DNA of 64,000 nucleotides from Epiperipatus broadwayi (GCA_028023455.1 JAQFVV010000152.1:1-64000); one strand, 5' to 3'; shown: positions 11,418-21,785, counted from the stretch's first letter. Notes: generated by a model not told the origin, from the sequence alone. Program-made: numbers and translations.

Positions 11418-11515
11418 ATATTCAAAGATTAATGGACAGGTTCCAATAATATGGATGGATGAAAAGTTGGAGGGTGGAGTCTATTGAAACCTGTCCATTT
11501 AAGTTTGAAGATTTG
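11418..11515. repeat. Inverted junction of minus and plus family C units
   Basis: The phrase caaagattaatggacaggtt (about 11422-11441) is answered by aacctgtccatttaagtttg (about 11491-11510) in reverse complement, with about 50 bp between. The minus-strand array switches to a plus-strand array here, so the locus is tail-to-tail tandem plus inverted. Confidence 0.7.
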
Positions 11516-11578
11516 CTGTTTTAATACAAATTGAACACTGATTATATATATATGTGTGTGTGTGAGATGATGATCTGA

Positions 11579-11622
11579 ACCAAATGATGAGTGCTGATTT
11601 AGCAAGAAATACATATGTTGAA
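11579..11622 (+). ncRNA. Hammerhead remnant, family C
   Basis: Helix I ACCAA, core ATGATGA (only C3 changed), stem II GTGCTG partly paired with AGCA, GAAA intact, palindrome ATACATAT with one change. One base from a consensus core, but C3 is catalytically required. Confidence 0.55.
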
Positions 11623-12046
11623 GATCATATATTTATCTTTTCCACATGAGTGTGGTCATGTGTATTGGTAGTATGAGACAGACTGGATAGCTGAAGGGAA
11701 CTTGAATGTCTGGGTTCAAATCCCATATCTTTACATTTTAAACTCCAGGGATATAAAGTATACCTGTACTAAATATTACAGATTCAGTCCATATTCTGAC
11801 CATCTCTTTTCTGTGTATTTATATAGACAGAATCCTATACATGGGTCAGAGTGACGTAAAGTCAACAAGGGATGAAAATAATAGGACATCATTTTGGGGT
11901 ATTTCATCATCAGATTTTCAATGGTATTGATGACTGAAGAGTTGGAGGAAAGTAGAGTGAAGCTTGTCCATTAAAGTTTGATGATTTTGCTATCTTAATA
12001 TAAACCAAGGTCTGATTATATAGATGGGTGGGAGATGATAATCTGA

Positions 12047-12089
12047 ACCAACTAATGAGTAATGGTTCAATATGAAAAATATATATTGG
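12047..12089 (+). ncRNA. Hammerhead remnant, family C
   Basis: Helix I ACCAA and TTGG intact, core CTAATGA (G5 changed to A), stem II degraded, GAAA present, palindrome drifted to an AT-only sequence. Inactive. Confidence 0.5.
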
Positions 12090-12570
12090 AATTCATTTAT
12101 CTTATTCACTTGTGGGTCATCATGTGTATCAGTTGTATGAGATAGATTGGATAGCTGAAGAGAGCTTAAAAGTCTGGGTTCAAATCCCCTTAATTACCTT
12201 TATATTTTTGTTTTTAATTAAGATTAACTTCTAATTGTAATTTAAAACTTAATATTTTACATCTAATGTTTATAGATTAAAATGTTTTGTTCCATAAAAA
12301 AGATAATCCTAAACAAATTACAATAAATTAATTATATTTAATTACACATTCTAAAATTCACATAACAGGAATTTATATTACAAAAAAAAAATTTTTTTTA
12401 TAAAATATACTAGATTTAACAAATATGAAGATGTTATTCTATTTTATATATTTCATATAAAAGTAATATATTTTTTTTTCTTTCTTGTCTTATGTATTGA
12501 TTTCTATTTTTACATATCATACAATTTCCAACTTTCTTAAACACTTCAACAATACTATTTTTTATATCAA

Positions 12571-12625
12571 AAACTTTAATCATACAGTTTTGGCTGTTCT
12601 GCATTCATCATCAGACCTACAATAT
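12571..12625 (-). ncRNA. Decayed hammerhead-like motif, PLE-2
   Basis: Minus strand shows TCTGATGATGAATGCAG, then AACAGCC, then AAAACTGTATGATTAAAG. The CTGATGA core is intact and the ATTAAAG context resembles PLE-1, but the G12 of GAAA is lost and stem II is unclear. Confidence 0.35.
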
Positions 12626-12672
12626 CCAAATATATAACAATAGAATTAATACATTTTATACACATATTTAAA

Positions 12673-12724
12673 TACATAATCAAACATATATCTTAACTTA
12701 CATAATCAAACATATATCTTAACC
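12673..12724. repeat. 26-bp tandem duplication
   Basis: Two perfect or near-perfect copies of a unit beginning tacataatcaaacatatatc, starting at 12673 and 12699. Confidence 0.85.
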
Positions 12725-13088
12725 TGACCATGACAAATAATCATTTTCCATTTTATTATACTCTTAATTAATTTTACATGTATTTATATTATTTTATTTT
12801 TAATTTATTTTAAATCTATTTATTATAATTTTAAATTTAATTTTCAAAAAAGTTTTTAAAATTTTTTTAACAATTTTTTTTATATTTTACTATTTAATAC
12901 ATATTATTTTAGTATTACCTTTTTTACTTATATTTAGTATGTGTACATAATAATAGATGTGTATATATTGTAAATGAACTTCACTTAATACATATAATTT
13001 TACTTTAAATTAATATCACATATAGTATATGTAAGCCATTAGAAATTTCTGTAATAAGTTAATATATATATTCTTAATGTATATTACA

Positions 13089-13350
13089 TTTAGTATGTGT
13101 ACATAATTATATATGTATAATAAATCCGTACCTAAGTTTTTTATTTAAAATTGTTTAATAGTTTTTATTTTTATTTTAAAGCATTTTTTTCTTAAAAAAA
13201 CTAAACAATTGTTTATATAATGATAGCAAGTTTTCTTCTTTAGCTTTTTTTTTAAACAATTGTTTTAAATAAAAATGAAAATTATCAAACAATTTTAAAT
13301 AAAAGACTTAGTTACTGATTTATTATACATATATAATTATAAACACATAC
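13089..13350. repeat. Inverted repeat, arms about 90-100 bp
   Basis: Left arm contains tagtatgtgtacataat, ataaatccgtacctaag and ttatttaaaattgttt. The right arm repeats these in reverse complement (aaacaattttaaataaaag, cttagttactgatttat, attataaacacatacta). The interior is T- and A-rich. It lies within the minus-strand PLE, like the palindromes at the ends of the other PLE copies. Confidence 0.8.
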
Positions 13351-13510
13351 TAAATAATCAAAATTATCACAAATTCACAACTCAACCAGACTAGTAAAAA
13401 AAACAACTTTAAAGCACAATCAATGGTTTCACTGCTACAAGCAGAATTCTCAATTATAAAAAACTATAAAATAACAACATATTTAAACTAAACATTACCC
13501 ACAATTCCAC

Positions 13511-13798
13511 TTACCTCCCATGCACCCTTAATCTTAAAAGTTTTAAATAAGTTAATTGCTTCAAAATCATAAATTTTAATAATAAAGATTCTTTAATTAT
13601 TCTTATTTCATTTCTCCCAAAAAAAGACAACCTTATCTTTATCAAAATTAATAGTGTGGCTTTTATCTTTTTCATGGATATATAAAGCAGAAGATATTTA
13701 TTTCTAACCTTACTTTTATGTATCTTTATTCTGTCATTTAAGCTCAAATTACTCTGACCTATATGTACCTTCTCATAAAAACAAGGGATAATATACAC
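13511..13798 (-). pseudogene. PLE GIY-YIG endonuclease remnant
   Basis: The start of the frame aligns with the GIY-YIG domain: IIPCFYEKVHIGQSNLSLND, where KVHIGQS stands for the YIG segment and the downstream DRIKIHKSKVRNKY matches the arginine-lysine helix of the family. Beyond about residue 40 the frame drifts. Close paralogues are at 13763-13960 (plus) and 17401-17655 (plus), which share the NEKLK-HKS/F-V-NKY pattern. Domain incomplete and without its reverse transcriptase in cis; not functional. Confidence 0.65.
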
Positions 13799-13960
13799 TA
13801 CCCAAGAATTGTCTTTTCATCAAAATATTTTCTTTATAAAATCTGTTGTTTTTGTAAGAAGGTATACATAAGTCAGAGTAGTTTGAGCTTAAATGAAAAA
13901 CTAAAGGTACATAAAAGTAGGGTTAGAAATACATATCTTAGTCTCTGCTTTGTATATTAA
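13763..13960 (+). pseudogene. PLE GIY-YIG endonuclease remnant
   Basis: Translation from about 13825 gives FLYKICCFCKKVYISQSSLS and then NEKLKVHKSRVRNTY, the same domain segment as at 13511-13798 but on the opposite strand. YIG has become YIS. The frame closes soon after. It forms the right half of the inverted PLE pair. Confidence 0.65.
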
Positions 13961-14290
13961 TGAAAAAGATACAAGCCACACTATTAATTTTGATGAAGCT
14001 AAGGTTGTCTTCTTTGAGAGAAATGAAATAAAAAAGAATTAAAGAATCTTTATTACTAAAAATTTATGATTCTTAAGCAATTAACTTATTTAAATTATTT
14101 TAATATTAAGGGAGTATGGGAGATAGGTGAAATTATGAGTAATGTTTAGTTTAAATATATTATTTTGTAGTTCTTTACACTTGAGAAGTATGCTTGTAGC
14201 AGTGAAACTATTGGTTATGCTTTAGAATTTAGATTTTGGCTAGTCTGGTTGAATTGTGACTTTGGTGTAATTTTGATTATTTATTGACTA

Positions 14291-14679
14291 GTTTAGCTTT
14301 GTGATTTAATGTTTACATACTAAGTATGATATAGACATGAAAAGTTTAAAATGGTTAAAACATGTTATTGAAAAAAATCTTCATACTGCCTTTTTGAAAG
14401 ATTTATTTAAAACAAATCAAAGTTCTAAGAATAATTGTTAATTGCTGTAAGTGAAATTATTGAATATTTTTAATATTTTCCTTCATTCTGTTCTATATCT
14501 AAAAAACCTAGTTGACCTACTGAAAAGATATGTTTCCAATGGATTAGGCTTACACAATTTAGTTAATTGCCAAATTTCAAGTAATTCTATTGAATTTAAA
14601 TATATTAAACTTTGATTATAAAATTTCACTCTAACTCAAAAACATCAAAACTTAAATAAACTTACAAACAAACAAACTG
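14291..14679. other. AT-rich spacer between PLE copies, probably decayed PLE
   Basis: No open frame or repeat identified with certainty. Its position between copies of one PLE family suggests it is eroded element sequence. Confidence 0.4.
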
Positions 14680-15268
14680 ATTTTCCAATTTCAATAAAAG
14701 CATTTAAAAATAATCTATTTATTCTTATTAACAAATTAAATTTTTTTATTAATTTTAGGCCTCTGATATTTTTATTCAATATAATATTTCTAATAAATTC
14801 ATGATTATAACTCAAATCAATGTATTCAGAAGAATATTGACTCCTTTGAATATAAGCATTCCTTTAACAAAAATTAAATAAAGAATTTTTCCTATGAGTA
14901 AAATACTGATAACTGTAAGGATTTATTATATTTTTAAAATTTTTACTTTTAATACAATGACTACAAAATAAAATATTGTCAACCTTATCATTACTTAAAT
15001 CTTGAAACTTTAATTTAACAAAATTAAAAGTATCCTCCTCAATAACAAAATTAATATTAGATTCAAAATCATTCAATGAATCAAAAAATGCTTCAATTTA
15101 ACTTTTTGACTAACAAACAAATAATCATCAACATATATAACAAATAATTGTAAAGAAAAAAGATTAATAATACTACTTTCTAAAAAAATCAATATGGATC
15201 AAGCACATCAAAGGAGAAATAATATAACCAATAATCCATCATTCTCTAATCTTATAAAATACATTATT

Positions 15269-15551
15269 AACTGAAATACAGACTTATTATGTACCTCTAT
15301 CAATATATGTAATATATAGGGTATATGAGCACAGATTTTCATGTGACCCACCACTCTCCACTCTATTTCACAACACTGATACACTTGAACACATATAAGT
15401 CGAAAAGATAAATAATCACCAATATACATATTTCATACTAAACCAGAAATCATCAATTGGTCCAGATTATCATCTCTACACATATATGAGATAGAGTAGA
15501 GAGTGGTGGATCATGCAGAAGTCTGTGCTCATAAAGCCTATATATTAAATA
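15269..15551 (-). mobile_element. Family C insertion with target-site duplication
   Basis: The insertion splits the PLE reverse transcriptase exactly where the uninterrupted sister copy (about 16790-16800) is continuous. The 8-bp phrase acattatt occurs immediately before (15261-15268) and after (15552-15559) the insert. The insert begins and ends with inverted blocks: ggtatatgagcacag near 15318 and ctgtgctcataaagcc near 15521, so its ends are terminal inverted repeats. The hammerhead remnant lies at 15418-15461. Confidence 0.75.
15418..15461 (-). ncRNA. Hammerhead remnant, family C
   Basis: Minus strand: helix I ACCAA and TTGGT intact; core TTGATGA (C3 to T); stem II partial; GAAA intact; palindrome ATATGTAT with one change from ATACGTAT; A as the cleavage base. 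Confidence 0.55.
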
Positions 15552-16249
15552 ACATTATTCTACATAAAAGACATAGAATTCTCTAATAATAATAGTAAAT
15601 CATAATTAACTCTAATCTTATCTGCAAAAAAATATTCATATTTTCCTAAAATAGAAAACAAAATATTAATATTTCTATTCTATCAACTGATTAATATGTA
15701 TTTCCAATATCTAATCTACCAACTAAACAATCACTCTCTAAAACAAATCCATGTATTTTATTAAGTCTCTCAAAAGAAGAAGACACAAAATTTATCTAAA
15801 TTAATATAATATTTAAAAATCTTGTAAGAAAATTCCAAAATTTTATCAACATTCCCTCTGTAAAATCATAACTATATCTTAAAGGCAAATTATCTTTATG
15901 AGACTTAATGTTAAAGAAAACATTAAGAGCTAAATAATCATTAGGATAACAATTTAATTAAATAAGTAGGTCCATCAAAATATTTTTTATTTGCCCTAAT
16001 TTCCATAATTTCAAATAACTTAGATTTTATTTGTTTGCCAGAATCAGATTTAAAATCAAATCCAATTATTTAAATCTTAAGCAAACTTTTTTAAAATCAC
16101 TATTATTCAGCAATAAAAAACATCCACATTTATCTTCTTTCAATAGGATAAACATCATTGTTCTTCAATATTTTTTTCAAAACAGCTATTTGCTTTGGGG
16201 AAAAAGCAACTTGAAACAAAAATATTTGTTTTTACTTCACAGCAAATAA

Positions 16250-17800
16250 AGAATGCAAAAATAACCATTTTATATTGTCGAATAATGGTGATTTTAAAAA
16301 TAAAGTTTGTTTAGAGTTAAATAATGGGTAATATTTTATTTTAAATTCTGATCCTGATAAAAAAATAAAATCTAAATTGATTGACATTATAAAAATTATG
16401 GAAAATAAAACCGTTTTAGATGGAGCTTTTTAGTTAAGTTGTTGGTTTTTTAAAATCTTAAGTCTCATAAAAATAATTTTCATTTATGGTATATTTTTGA
16501 TTTTACAGAGGAATTGTTGATAAAAATTTGAAATTTCTTATGTTTTATATATTATATTAATTTAGATCAATTTCATGTTTCTGTTTTTTTGAGACATTTT
16601 ATAAAATAAATAAATTTGTTTTAGAAGAGATTGTGTATTTTGTAGTTTAATTATTGAAAATTGGTATCAATCCTTTGATAGAATAAGTATTAATGTGTTT
16701 CTTTCCATTTTAGGTAAACATGGATATTTTTCTGCAGCTAAAATTGGGGTTATGATTTACTATTATTGTAAGAAGATTTTATGTATTTTGTGTAATAATA
16801 TGTTTTATAAAATTAGAAAAAGTTAGGTTATTGGTTATGTTATGCCTTCTTTGATGTGGTCTGTCTATATTGATTTTTAGATAGTTTAAATTATTAATAA
16901 TTTTTCTTTCTTTAAAGCTATTTGTTAAATATGTTGATGATTGTTTGTTATTCAGAAAGTTAACTGATATTTTTTTTGCTAGATTGAATGCTTTTGATTC
17001 TTAATATTAATTTTAATATTGAGGTGATATATCCTAATTTTTACTATTGAGAAGGTACTTTTGAATTTTCTTAAATTAAAATTTCTAGATTTAAGTGTTG
17101 ATAATATTTCATTTTGTCAATTTATTAAAAATAAATACCTTTACTCATAAGAAAAATTCTTTATTGAATTTTGAAAATAATGCATATATTCAAAGAATCA
17201 ATTTGGTTCTGATTATATTGATTTGGGTTATAATCATGAATTTATTAGAAATATTATATTTAATAAAAATATTTATAGTCCTGATATAAATAAAAATTTA
17301 ACTGCTAGTGAGAATAAATAATTTTGTTTTACTATTTAAGACAACCAATTTATAAATTACTTTCTAAGTATAGTCATTTACTGGGTGATATAAAAGTATC
17401 TTGGAAAAAAGCCTTGATATAAATTTATTTAATAGGTCAGATAAATTGATTGATAGAAAATGTATTTGTGGTATAGTTTATAAGATTTTGTGCAGTTGTC
17501 ATAAAATTTATATAGGTCAAAGAAAATTAAGACTCAATGAAAAACTTAAAGGCCATAAGTTTATAGTTAAAAATAAATATAATAACTCTACTTTTTATAT
17601 TTATAAAGTGAATACAAATCATACAATATTATTTGACAATTCAAAGCTTTTTTGACAAAAATGAATTTAAAATAGTCAAGAATCTCAAATGATAAATGTT
17701 CTTGAATCTGAGGTTATCAATCTCATAAAAACACTTCATATTAGAAGTGCTTGGGTTTTGAAGAGAATTATGAGAAGGTCAATTTTTTTGTATATATATA
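16250..17800 (+). pseudogene. PLE reverse transcriptase and endonuclease, decayed (PLE-4, plus)
   Basis: Plus-strand copy facing away from PLE-3, with the junction near 16250. The catalytic motif is seen as LFVKYVDDCLLFRKL (about 16917-16965), followed by a leucine-rich strand corresponding to NFLKLKFLDLS near 17065-17095. The GIY-YIG domain follows at 17401-17655. The reverse transcriptase is spread over several frames with stops. The relation to PLE-3 identifies both as one family; that family also matches the fragments at 12.2-14.3 kb in its GIY-YIG segment. Confidence 0.7.
17401..17655 (+). pseudogene. PLE GIY-YIG endonuclease remnant of PLE-4
   Basis: The frame reads CICGIVYKILCSCHKIYIGQ and continues with RLNEKLKGHK. 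The GIY motif is seen as GIVYK, the YIG motif as YIGQ, with the metal-binding-type cysteine pair CSCH between them and the usual basic helix after. The domain ends early at FDNSKLF and lacks the late catalytic glutamate region in frame, which seems to continue in another frame (KNEFKIVKNLK near 17660). It completes the order reverse transcriptase then GIY-YIG expected of a Penelope/Neptune-type PLE. Confidence 0.75.
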
Positions 17801-18469
17801 TGTTGTTTGAATCTAGTTGAATTTTATGTGAGAAGGTTTATTTTTTAGTAGATAAAACAATGATAGTAAAATTTTGTTTCTGGCTAATATTTTAATGTTA
17901 TATAATTTTTTATTATATATATATATATTATAGCACTATTGAGATATATGTTATAAAACTTACATATATCAACATTACAAAAATAGATGATCAAATTTAT
18001 TAAGAAAGAAATAATTATTAAATGTCATTAGTTAAGAAATAGATTTTAAAATGTAATAAGATAAAAGGATTGTATACATTTTGTTTAAAAGAAAATAAAG
18101 CTTCTTCTTGAGAACAGGGTGAAAAAAAGATTTAAAGAAAATTCTCCTTTTTATAAAGTAAAAATAAGTTAAAAGAATATATGTATAAAAATAAATGCTA
18201 GTGCAAATTGAAAATAAAAAGATTGATTAATTAATTAGTGAATGTCAATAAAAATTTCCTGGTTGATAATGATATTGAAATTATAATAATTAAAAACTAT
18301 GTAATCTATTTCTTTGGGATAAAAATAAGATAGTAGATTTATCTAGAAAAAGATTAGGTTAAGGAAAAATATGAAAATCAATTAAAGAAATGTAAAATTA
18401 ATTAAAAGGTAGATTTAAGTTACAATAAAAATAAACTATAAACAATGGGAGGGAAAAGTGTAAAAAGTT
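17801..18469. other. AT-rich DNA, probably PLE 3' region; no gene seen
   Basis: Follows the PLE-4 endonuclease remnant; contains a short TA tract near 17915-17930. No hammerhead core was found here, unlike PLE-1. Confidence 0.4.
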
Positions 18470-18900
18470 GCAACCATCTATTGTTATTTATTCTGGTCTT
18501 CCTTTTGTGATTGAATTATTTCAGTCTTCATTCTGTTATTGACAAATTATGTTATTCATTGCTTAATTCATTCAGAAATCTAAGGTCAGAGTAGAATCAG
18601 TCATTACTGCTATGGAAATGTTACTTCAAAAGCCACAGAACTAGCAACATTCATTGCTAGACCACCTTAGAAGTAATCAGCTGGGTTTCAGGCTCCAAAG
18701 TCCTCTACAAAATCAACTGTATCCACCTGAACCTTCACTGGAAACTGATGCCAAAATGGTGAAATAGATCCCACCACAAACTCTCTCTTCCATTGTCAAG
18801 CCAAAGAATGGAAGACAAGCCCTGACACCACTGATTGAGACCAAAAAGCCAACTAGTTGGAAATTGACAATCATAAAAACCTAGGTAAATATATTTTGAT
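18470..18900 (+). other. GC-richer block, unidentified
   Basis: Base composition rises noticeably above the surroundings between about 18590 and 18850. A plus-strand frame can be read for about 30-60 codons at a time (for example a proline-rich stretch NQLYPPEPSLETDAKMVK), broken by a stop. No homology recognised. Could be an old exon, a processed pseudogene or an unclassified repeat. Confidence 0.35.
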
Positions 18901-19129
18901 CATTGCCTATAAACATTTTGTATTTTCTAAATGAAATAAACTTTAATGAAAAACTATTATAAAATTTAGTCTGAGTAATTACATATAATTTTTTTGTGTA
19001 AATTACCATACTATTACATTATATTAAATATGTATGCATGAATAAATATTAATGTTTGTTTAATTATTAATTGGTCCATTTTCTTTCTCTCTCTCTCTTG
19101 TCACTGCATCACCATTTATGTAAAGAGAT

Positions 19130-19470
19130 AACTGTTTATATATATTAAGCTAATGTGCTGGACTCCTGATTAAGAGTAGGAGCCAGATTGGGATATTTCA
19201 AGTGCTGGTTAGTGTGCCTGTCATTGGAGCATGCCAGATATGTAACATATGGTCAGTTGGCACCTGAGTTTGATCCTCAAAACAAATAAAATACTTTGGA
19301 TGTCTGGTTTTTGTTGCAGCAGCCGAGGTGGGCCATGGTCAGGAAATGTGGTCATGTTATGCTTCGTATAGCTCAATATGGTCATGGGTATCATTGATGG
19401 TTATGCTATCAATGATATTCTCCCCTCTGCTTGAAGGACTAGTCCATTCCTGTAGTATTAAAGATATAAA
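19130..19470 (+). mobile_element. SINE-like sequence (tentative)
   Basis: Contains CTAATGTGCTGGACTCCTG at about 19151, reminiscent of a tRNA 5' half, and GAGTTTGATCCTC at about 19267, which approaches a polymerase III B box. A GC-richer body follows (gcagcagccgaggtgggcc near 19316) and ends near 19460. No second copy was noticed in this window, so assignment as a SINE rests on the promoter-like boxes alone. Confidence 0.35.
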
Positions 19471-20179
19471 ATAATTACCAAGATGTTATGTATTAAGCAT
19501 GATAATAAGCTTAATTAAAGTCAAGATATTAAAGTAAATGTTAAAACTTATTAAAGTTTAGATTCCAAAAGATAGTTATGTTAAATAGTATTTATTTAAC
19601 TCCAGCAATAATATGGGAAGTTCAGGGAATCTGATTTTATATATATTGTACCTATATTGATATAGGCACATATAATTTTTATCTAAAATTATTATTAAAG
19701 TAATCTTTCATAAAAGAAAAACATAAAATTAAATGTTGAAGAATTTATTGCAACTTGCTTTCAAAAAGGATAAGAATTAAATAGTTTTCTAGCGTTAGTT
19801 TTTGAAATAAAAAAGCTACAATTAATTGGTCAAAAGGGGGGAGGGGGAGTCTTGATTTGAGAGATGAAACTAAGGGTTGTAAAAGGAAGTAAAGAGTTTT
19901 TGTTAGTATTCGTAAAAATATAATTTGAGAAAGTTAAGACATGCAAATCTCTTTTCATTCAATTTTAATTAAAGAAAAAGTAATGTTAAAACTAAATAGT
20001 AAATTGTATTAAAAATATATGTGCGTATATATGTACATTTGTAAATATATAAAATGTATGTGAAAGTTAGGGAAGATTATCATTAAAAAACACGGCAATG
20101 GCTATTAGATATTAATTAATATAAAACAATATGTTTTTGCATGGCTATTACTAATTAAGCAATCTTTCAAAACACGTTT

Positions 20180-21190
20180 ATCAAAGGATTAATTGATAAG
20201 GAATTTGACAACAGATCTTTGCCGGAGATATCAGAAAGACAACACGTTGCAGATATAAATAGACCTTTTTTATCGGACAGTCTTTCATTCCACAAATTAA
20301 TTGAGTTGAGACAATCAGTTCACAAAGTTATTGAGAGAGTGCAGTTCAGAAATTAATTGTGCAGTTAACAAACAAAATGCAGTGTTGAGAAGATCTTGGG
20401 AATGCACGTTTATCTCCAGCCCAGATATCCGATGAAAACAGCAGATCTGCCCGTGAAATAATGTCAGCTTAACATCGTAGGAAATCTCCGTCCGTATCTA
20501 ATTGTCTTCGATAGTAATAATCATGAAAATCAGAAAACTCAGCAAGGAAACGTCCCAGCCGGCTGGAAGCATTCATACTGGAAGAAAACAAAGTGTTAAA
20601 TCTATGTTCAAAATCCTAGGTAAAACATTTGCTTATTTTCGTTTATACTGTAATAGCCATTGCATTTCATTAATTCGTGCGAATCCTCCAAGAGTCTAAT
20701 TATATGAACTCGATATCATACATAAATGAACTATTGATGTGTGTGATTAAATTTCAAATGCTATGTAGTCCTTTATTATCATTATTATGTGTGTGCATGA
20801 GATAATATGTGCGTGGTCATTATATCAATATTTATTAGTTAAATTAGAATGTTTTGTTATTAAATCTATAGGAATATTTAGACTATTTAGAAATGTTAAT
20901 TTAAAATATGCATGTGTTTTATTAGAATTATAAAATGTTTAAATTTAGTAAATAAATGTTAGATAATAAATTATCTTTAAAATTAAACTTTATTTGTCGG
21001 TCAATTCTTTTTATCAATTCTGTTACAATTCTTTGTATAAATTCTTTTAACAAACTCTTTATCAAGTCTTTTGACCCCTAATTAAGTATAATCTATTAGT
21101 GATTACAAACAACTGAGCTAGTCGTGGATTTAGGCGTGAGGTTAGTTGCCACTATTCAAAGTGCATTGTCTATTCTTTTAGAATAAGCAG
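20180..21190 (+). promoter_or_regulatory. Candidate long terminal repeat or retroelement promoter
   Basis: A block that is less AT-rich than its surroundings carries a TATA-box-like TATAAATA at 20254-20261 followed by non-coding leader-like sequence, several AATAAA-like sites near 20940-20970, and, about 930 bp after the TATA box, a possible primer-binding site at 21192. Together these fit the 5' LTR and leader of a Gypsy-type element, but the LTR start is not defined, no second LTR was found and no gag-pol follows. Alternative: a host gene promoter and first exon. Confidence 0.3.
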
Positions 21191-21191
21191 C

Positions 21192-21199
21192 TGGCGCCC
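21192..21199 (+). other. Possible tRNA primer-binding site
   Basis: TGGCGCCC is the complement of a tRNA 3' end (GGGCGCCA, as in lysine tRNAs) and is the opening of several known LTR-retroelement primer-binding sites; the match does not continue further. A CA dinucleotide, the usual LTR end, lies two bases upstream. Confidence 0.3.
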
Positions 21200-21625
21200 G
21201 TGTTTATACACAAACAAAAAAAGTGCTTTGAACTTGGTGTTGAACTCAACAGTCGAGAAGAAGTTATGTCCTGGAAATGTAACGTTAGTTATATACTTTA
21301 TAGCTATCGTTTGGGCATACATACTCTCCGAGTATGTTATTCTCTGCCTAAGAGGCCGGTGTTTCGAATACACATATTCGAATACGGTTCAATATATATA
21401 TATAGTAAGGTTTAGACAGCCCAATCCTTGTAATCAGTTATGATACAGTAAAAGAAAGTAATGAGATTTTTTAAATTCTTTGTTTAAGCATTTGATATAT
21501 GCTGCAATTCATTCTCTTTTAAAATATAAGTGTATAAATCATTTTAATTTTCAATTTTCACTGTTCTTATTATTTTTTAACATTTTTAAAGTTAATATTT
21601 TATTTGAGATTATTGAGAGTGCAAT

Positions 21626-21785
21626 AGTAACAATGAATAAAGAAAGGGAGATAAATGATATATTATAAATATGTTATGAACAATATTAATAACTGGATTA
21701 ACTATAGTAACAATGAATAAAGAAAAAGAAGATAAATGAATTATAAATATATTATGAATAATATTAATAACTGGATTAACTAAAA
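21626..21785. repeat. 80-bp tandem duplication
   Basis: The unit beginning agtaacaatgaataaagaaa occurs at 21626 and again at 21706 and ends with aatattaataactggattaa in both. Minor differences and small indels. Confidence 0.9.

Larger units (their letters stand above)
10321..11440 (-). mobile_element. Family C tandem array, minus strand (about three units)
   Basis: The block acccaatcta recurs at 10371 and 10860 and, as atccaatcta, at 11251, giving periods of about 489 and 391 bp. Each unit shows, on the minus strand, a GAGATAGATTGG block, an A-box-like TAGCGGAAGAG or related block, a B-box-like GGTTTCAAATCCC block, a hammerhead-derived motif, and the conserved GACAGG / AAAGTTTGAAGATTTGC region. 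No coding potential. The differing periods show that units have accumulated deletions since they were amplified. Confidence 0.75.
11440..12200 (+). mobile_element. Family C tandem array, plus strand (about one and a half units)
   Basis: The block GGGTTCAAATCCC occurs at 11712 and 12176, a period of 464 bp. This block matches the RNA polymerase III B-box consensus, and it is preceded by TAGCTGAAGGG, which matches the A-box consensus, but the two lie only about 14 bases apart, much closer than in a tRNA. Together with the hammerhead motif in each unit, this suggests a short RNA-only retroelement with an internal promoter. The polymerase III assignment is inference from motif match. Confidence 0.7.
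12201..13800 (-). mobile_element. Penelope-like element 3' half, minus strand (PLE-2)
   Basis: Reading from 13800 downwards: GIY-YIG coding remnant (13511-13798), the 3' region shared with 1850-2105 (13363-13590), a palindrome (13089-13350), and near 12575-12625 a motif with CTGATGA that resembles PLE hammerheads but with CAAAAC where GAAAC is expected. The right boundary is the inverted junction with the plus-strand copy; the left boundary near 12.2-12.5 kb is unclear. Confidence 0.6.
13363..14290. repeat. Inverted pair of PLE 3' ends
   Basis: The phrase cacaactcaaccagactag near 13378 is answered by ctagtctggttgaattgtga near 14240, and the regions between correspond in mirror order (terminal region, poly-adenine-rich stretch, GIY-YIG). 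The axis is near 13800. Two copies of one PLE family meet here facing away from each other, minus on the left and plus on the right. Confidence 0.75.
14680..16250 (-). pseudogene. PLE reverse transcriptase, decayed (PLE-3, minus)
   Basis: Minus-strand counterpart of the plus-strand copy at 16250-17400, matching along its length by eye. Recognisable pieces on the minus strand: a RT catalytic motif VIYVDDYLFVSQKVKLKHF (about 15098-15155), then downstream NILFCSHCIKS and FTHRKNSLFNF (about 14875-15000), a region corresponding to 17095-17200 in the plus copy. Upstream, cttaagtctcataaa-type sequence near 15880 and gattttacagaggg near 15860 match 16455-16510. Frameshifts and stops are frequent, and a family C element interrupts the domain at 15269-15551. 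Not functional. Confidence 0.7.

Noticed and set aside
13390-13460. Possible hammerhead in the PLE-2 tail (CTGCTTGTAGCAG hairpin followed by GAAAC on the minus strand)
   Set aside because: The hairpin and GAAA are present in three copies (1950, 13430, 14180), but the sequence before the hairpin (TTGAGAATT) cannot be aligned to CTGANGA without forcing and helix I does not form.
21170-21443. Overlapping frames on both strands near the possible primer-binding site
   Set aside because: Three mutually overlapping frames of similar length with no domain; leader-like non-coding sequence explains them better.
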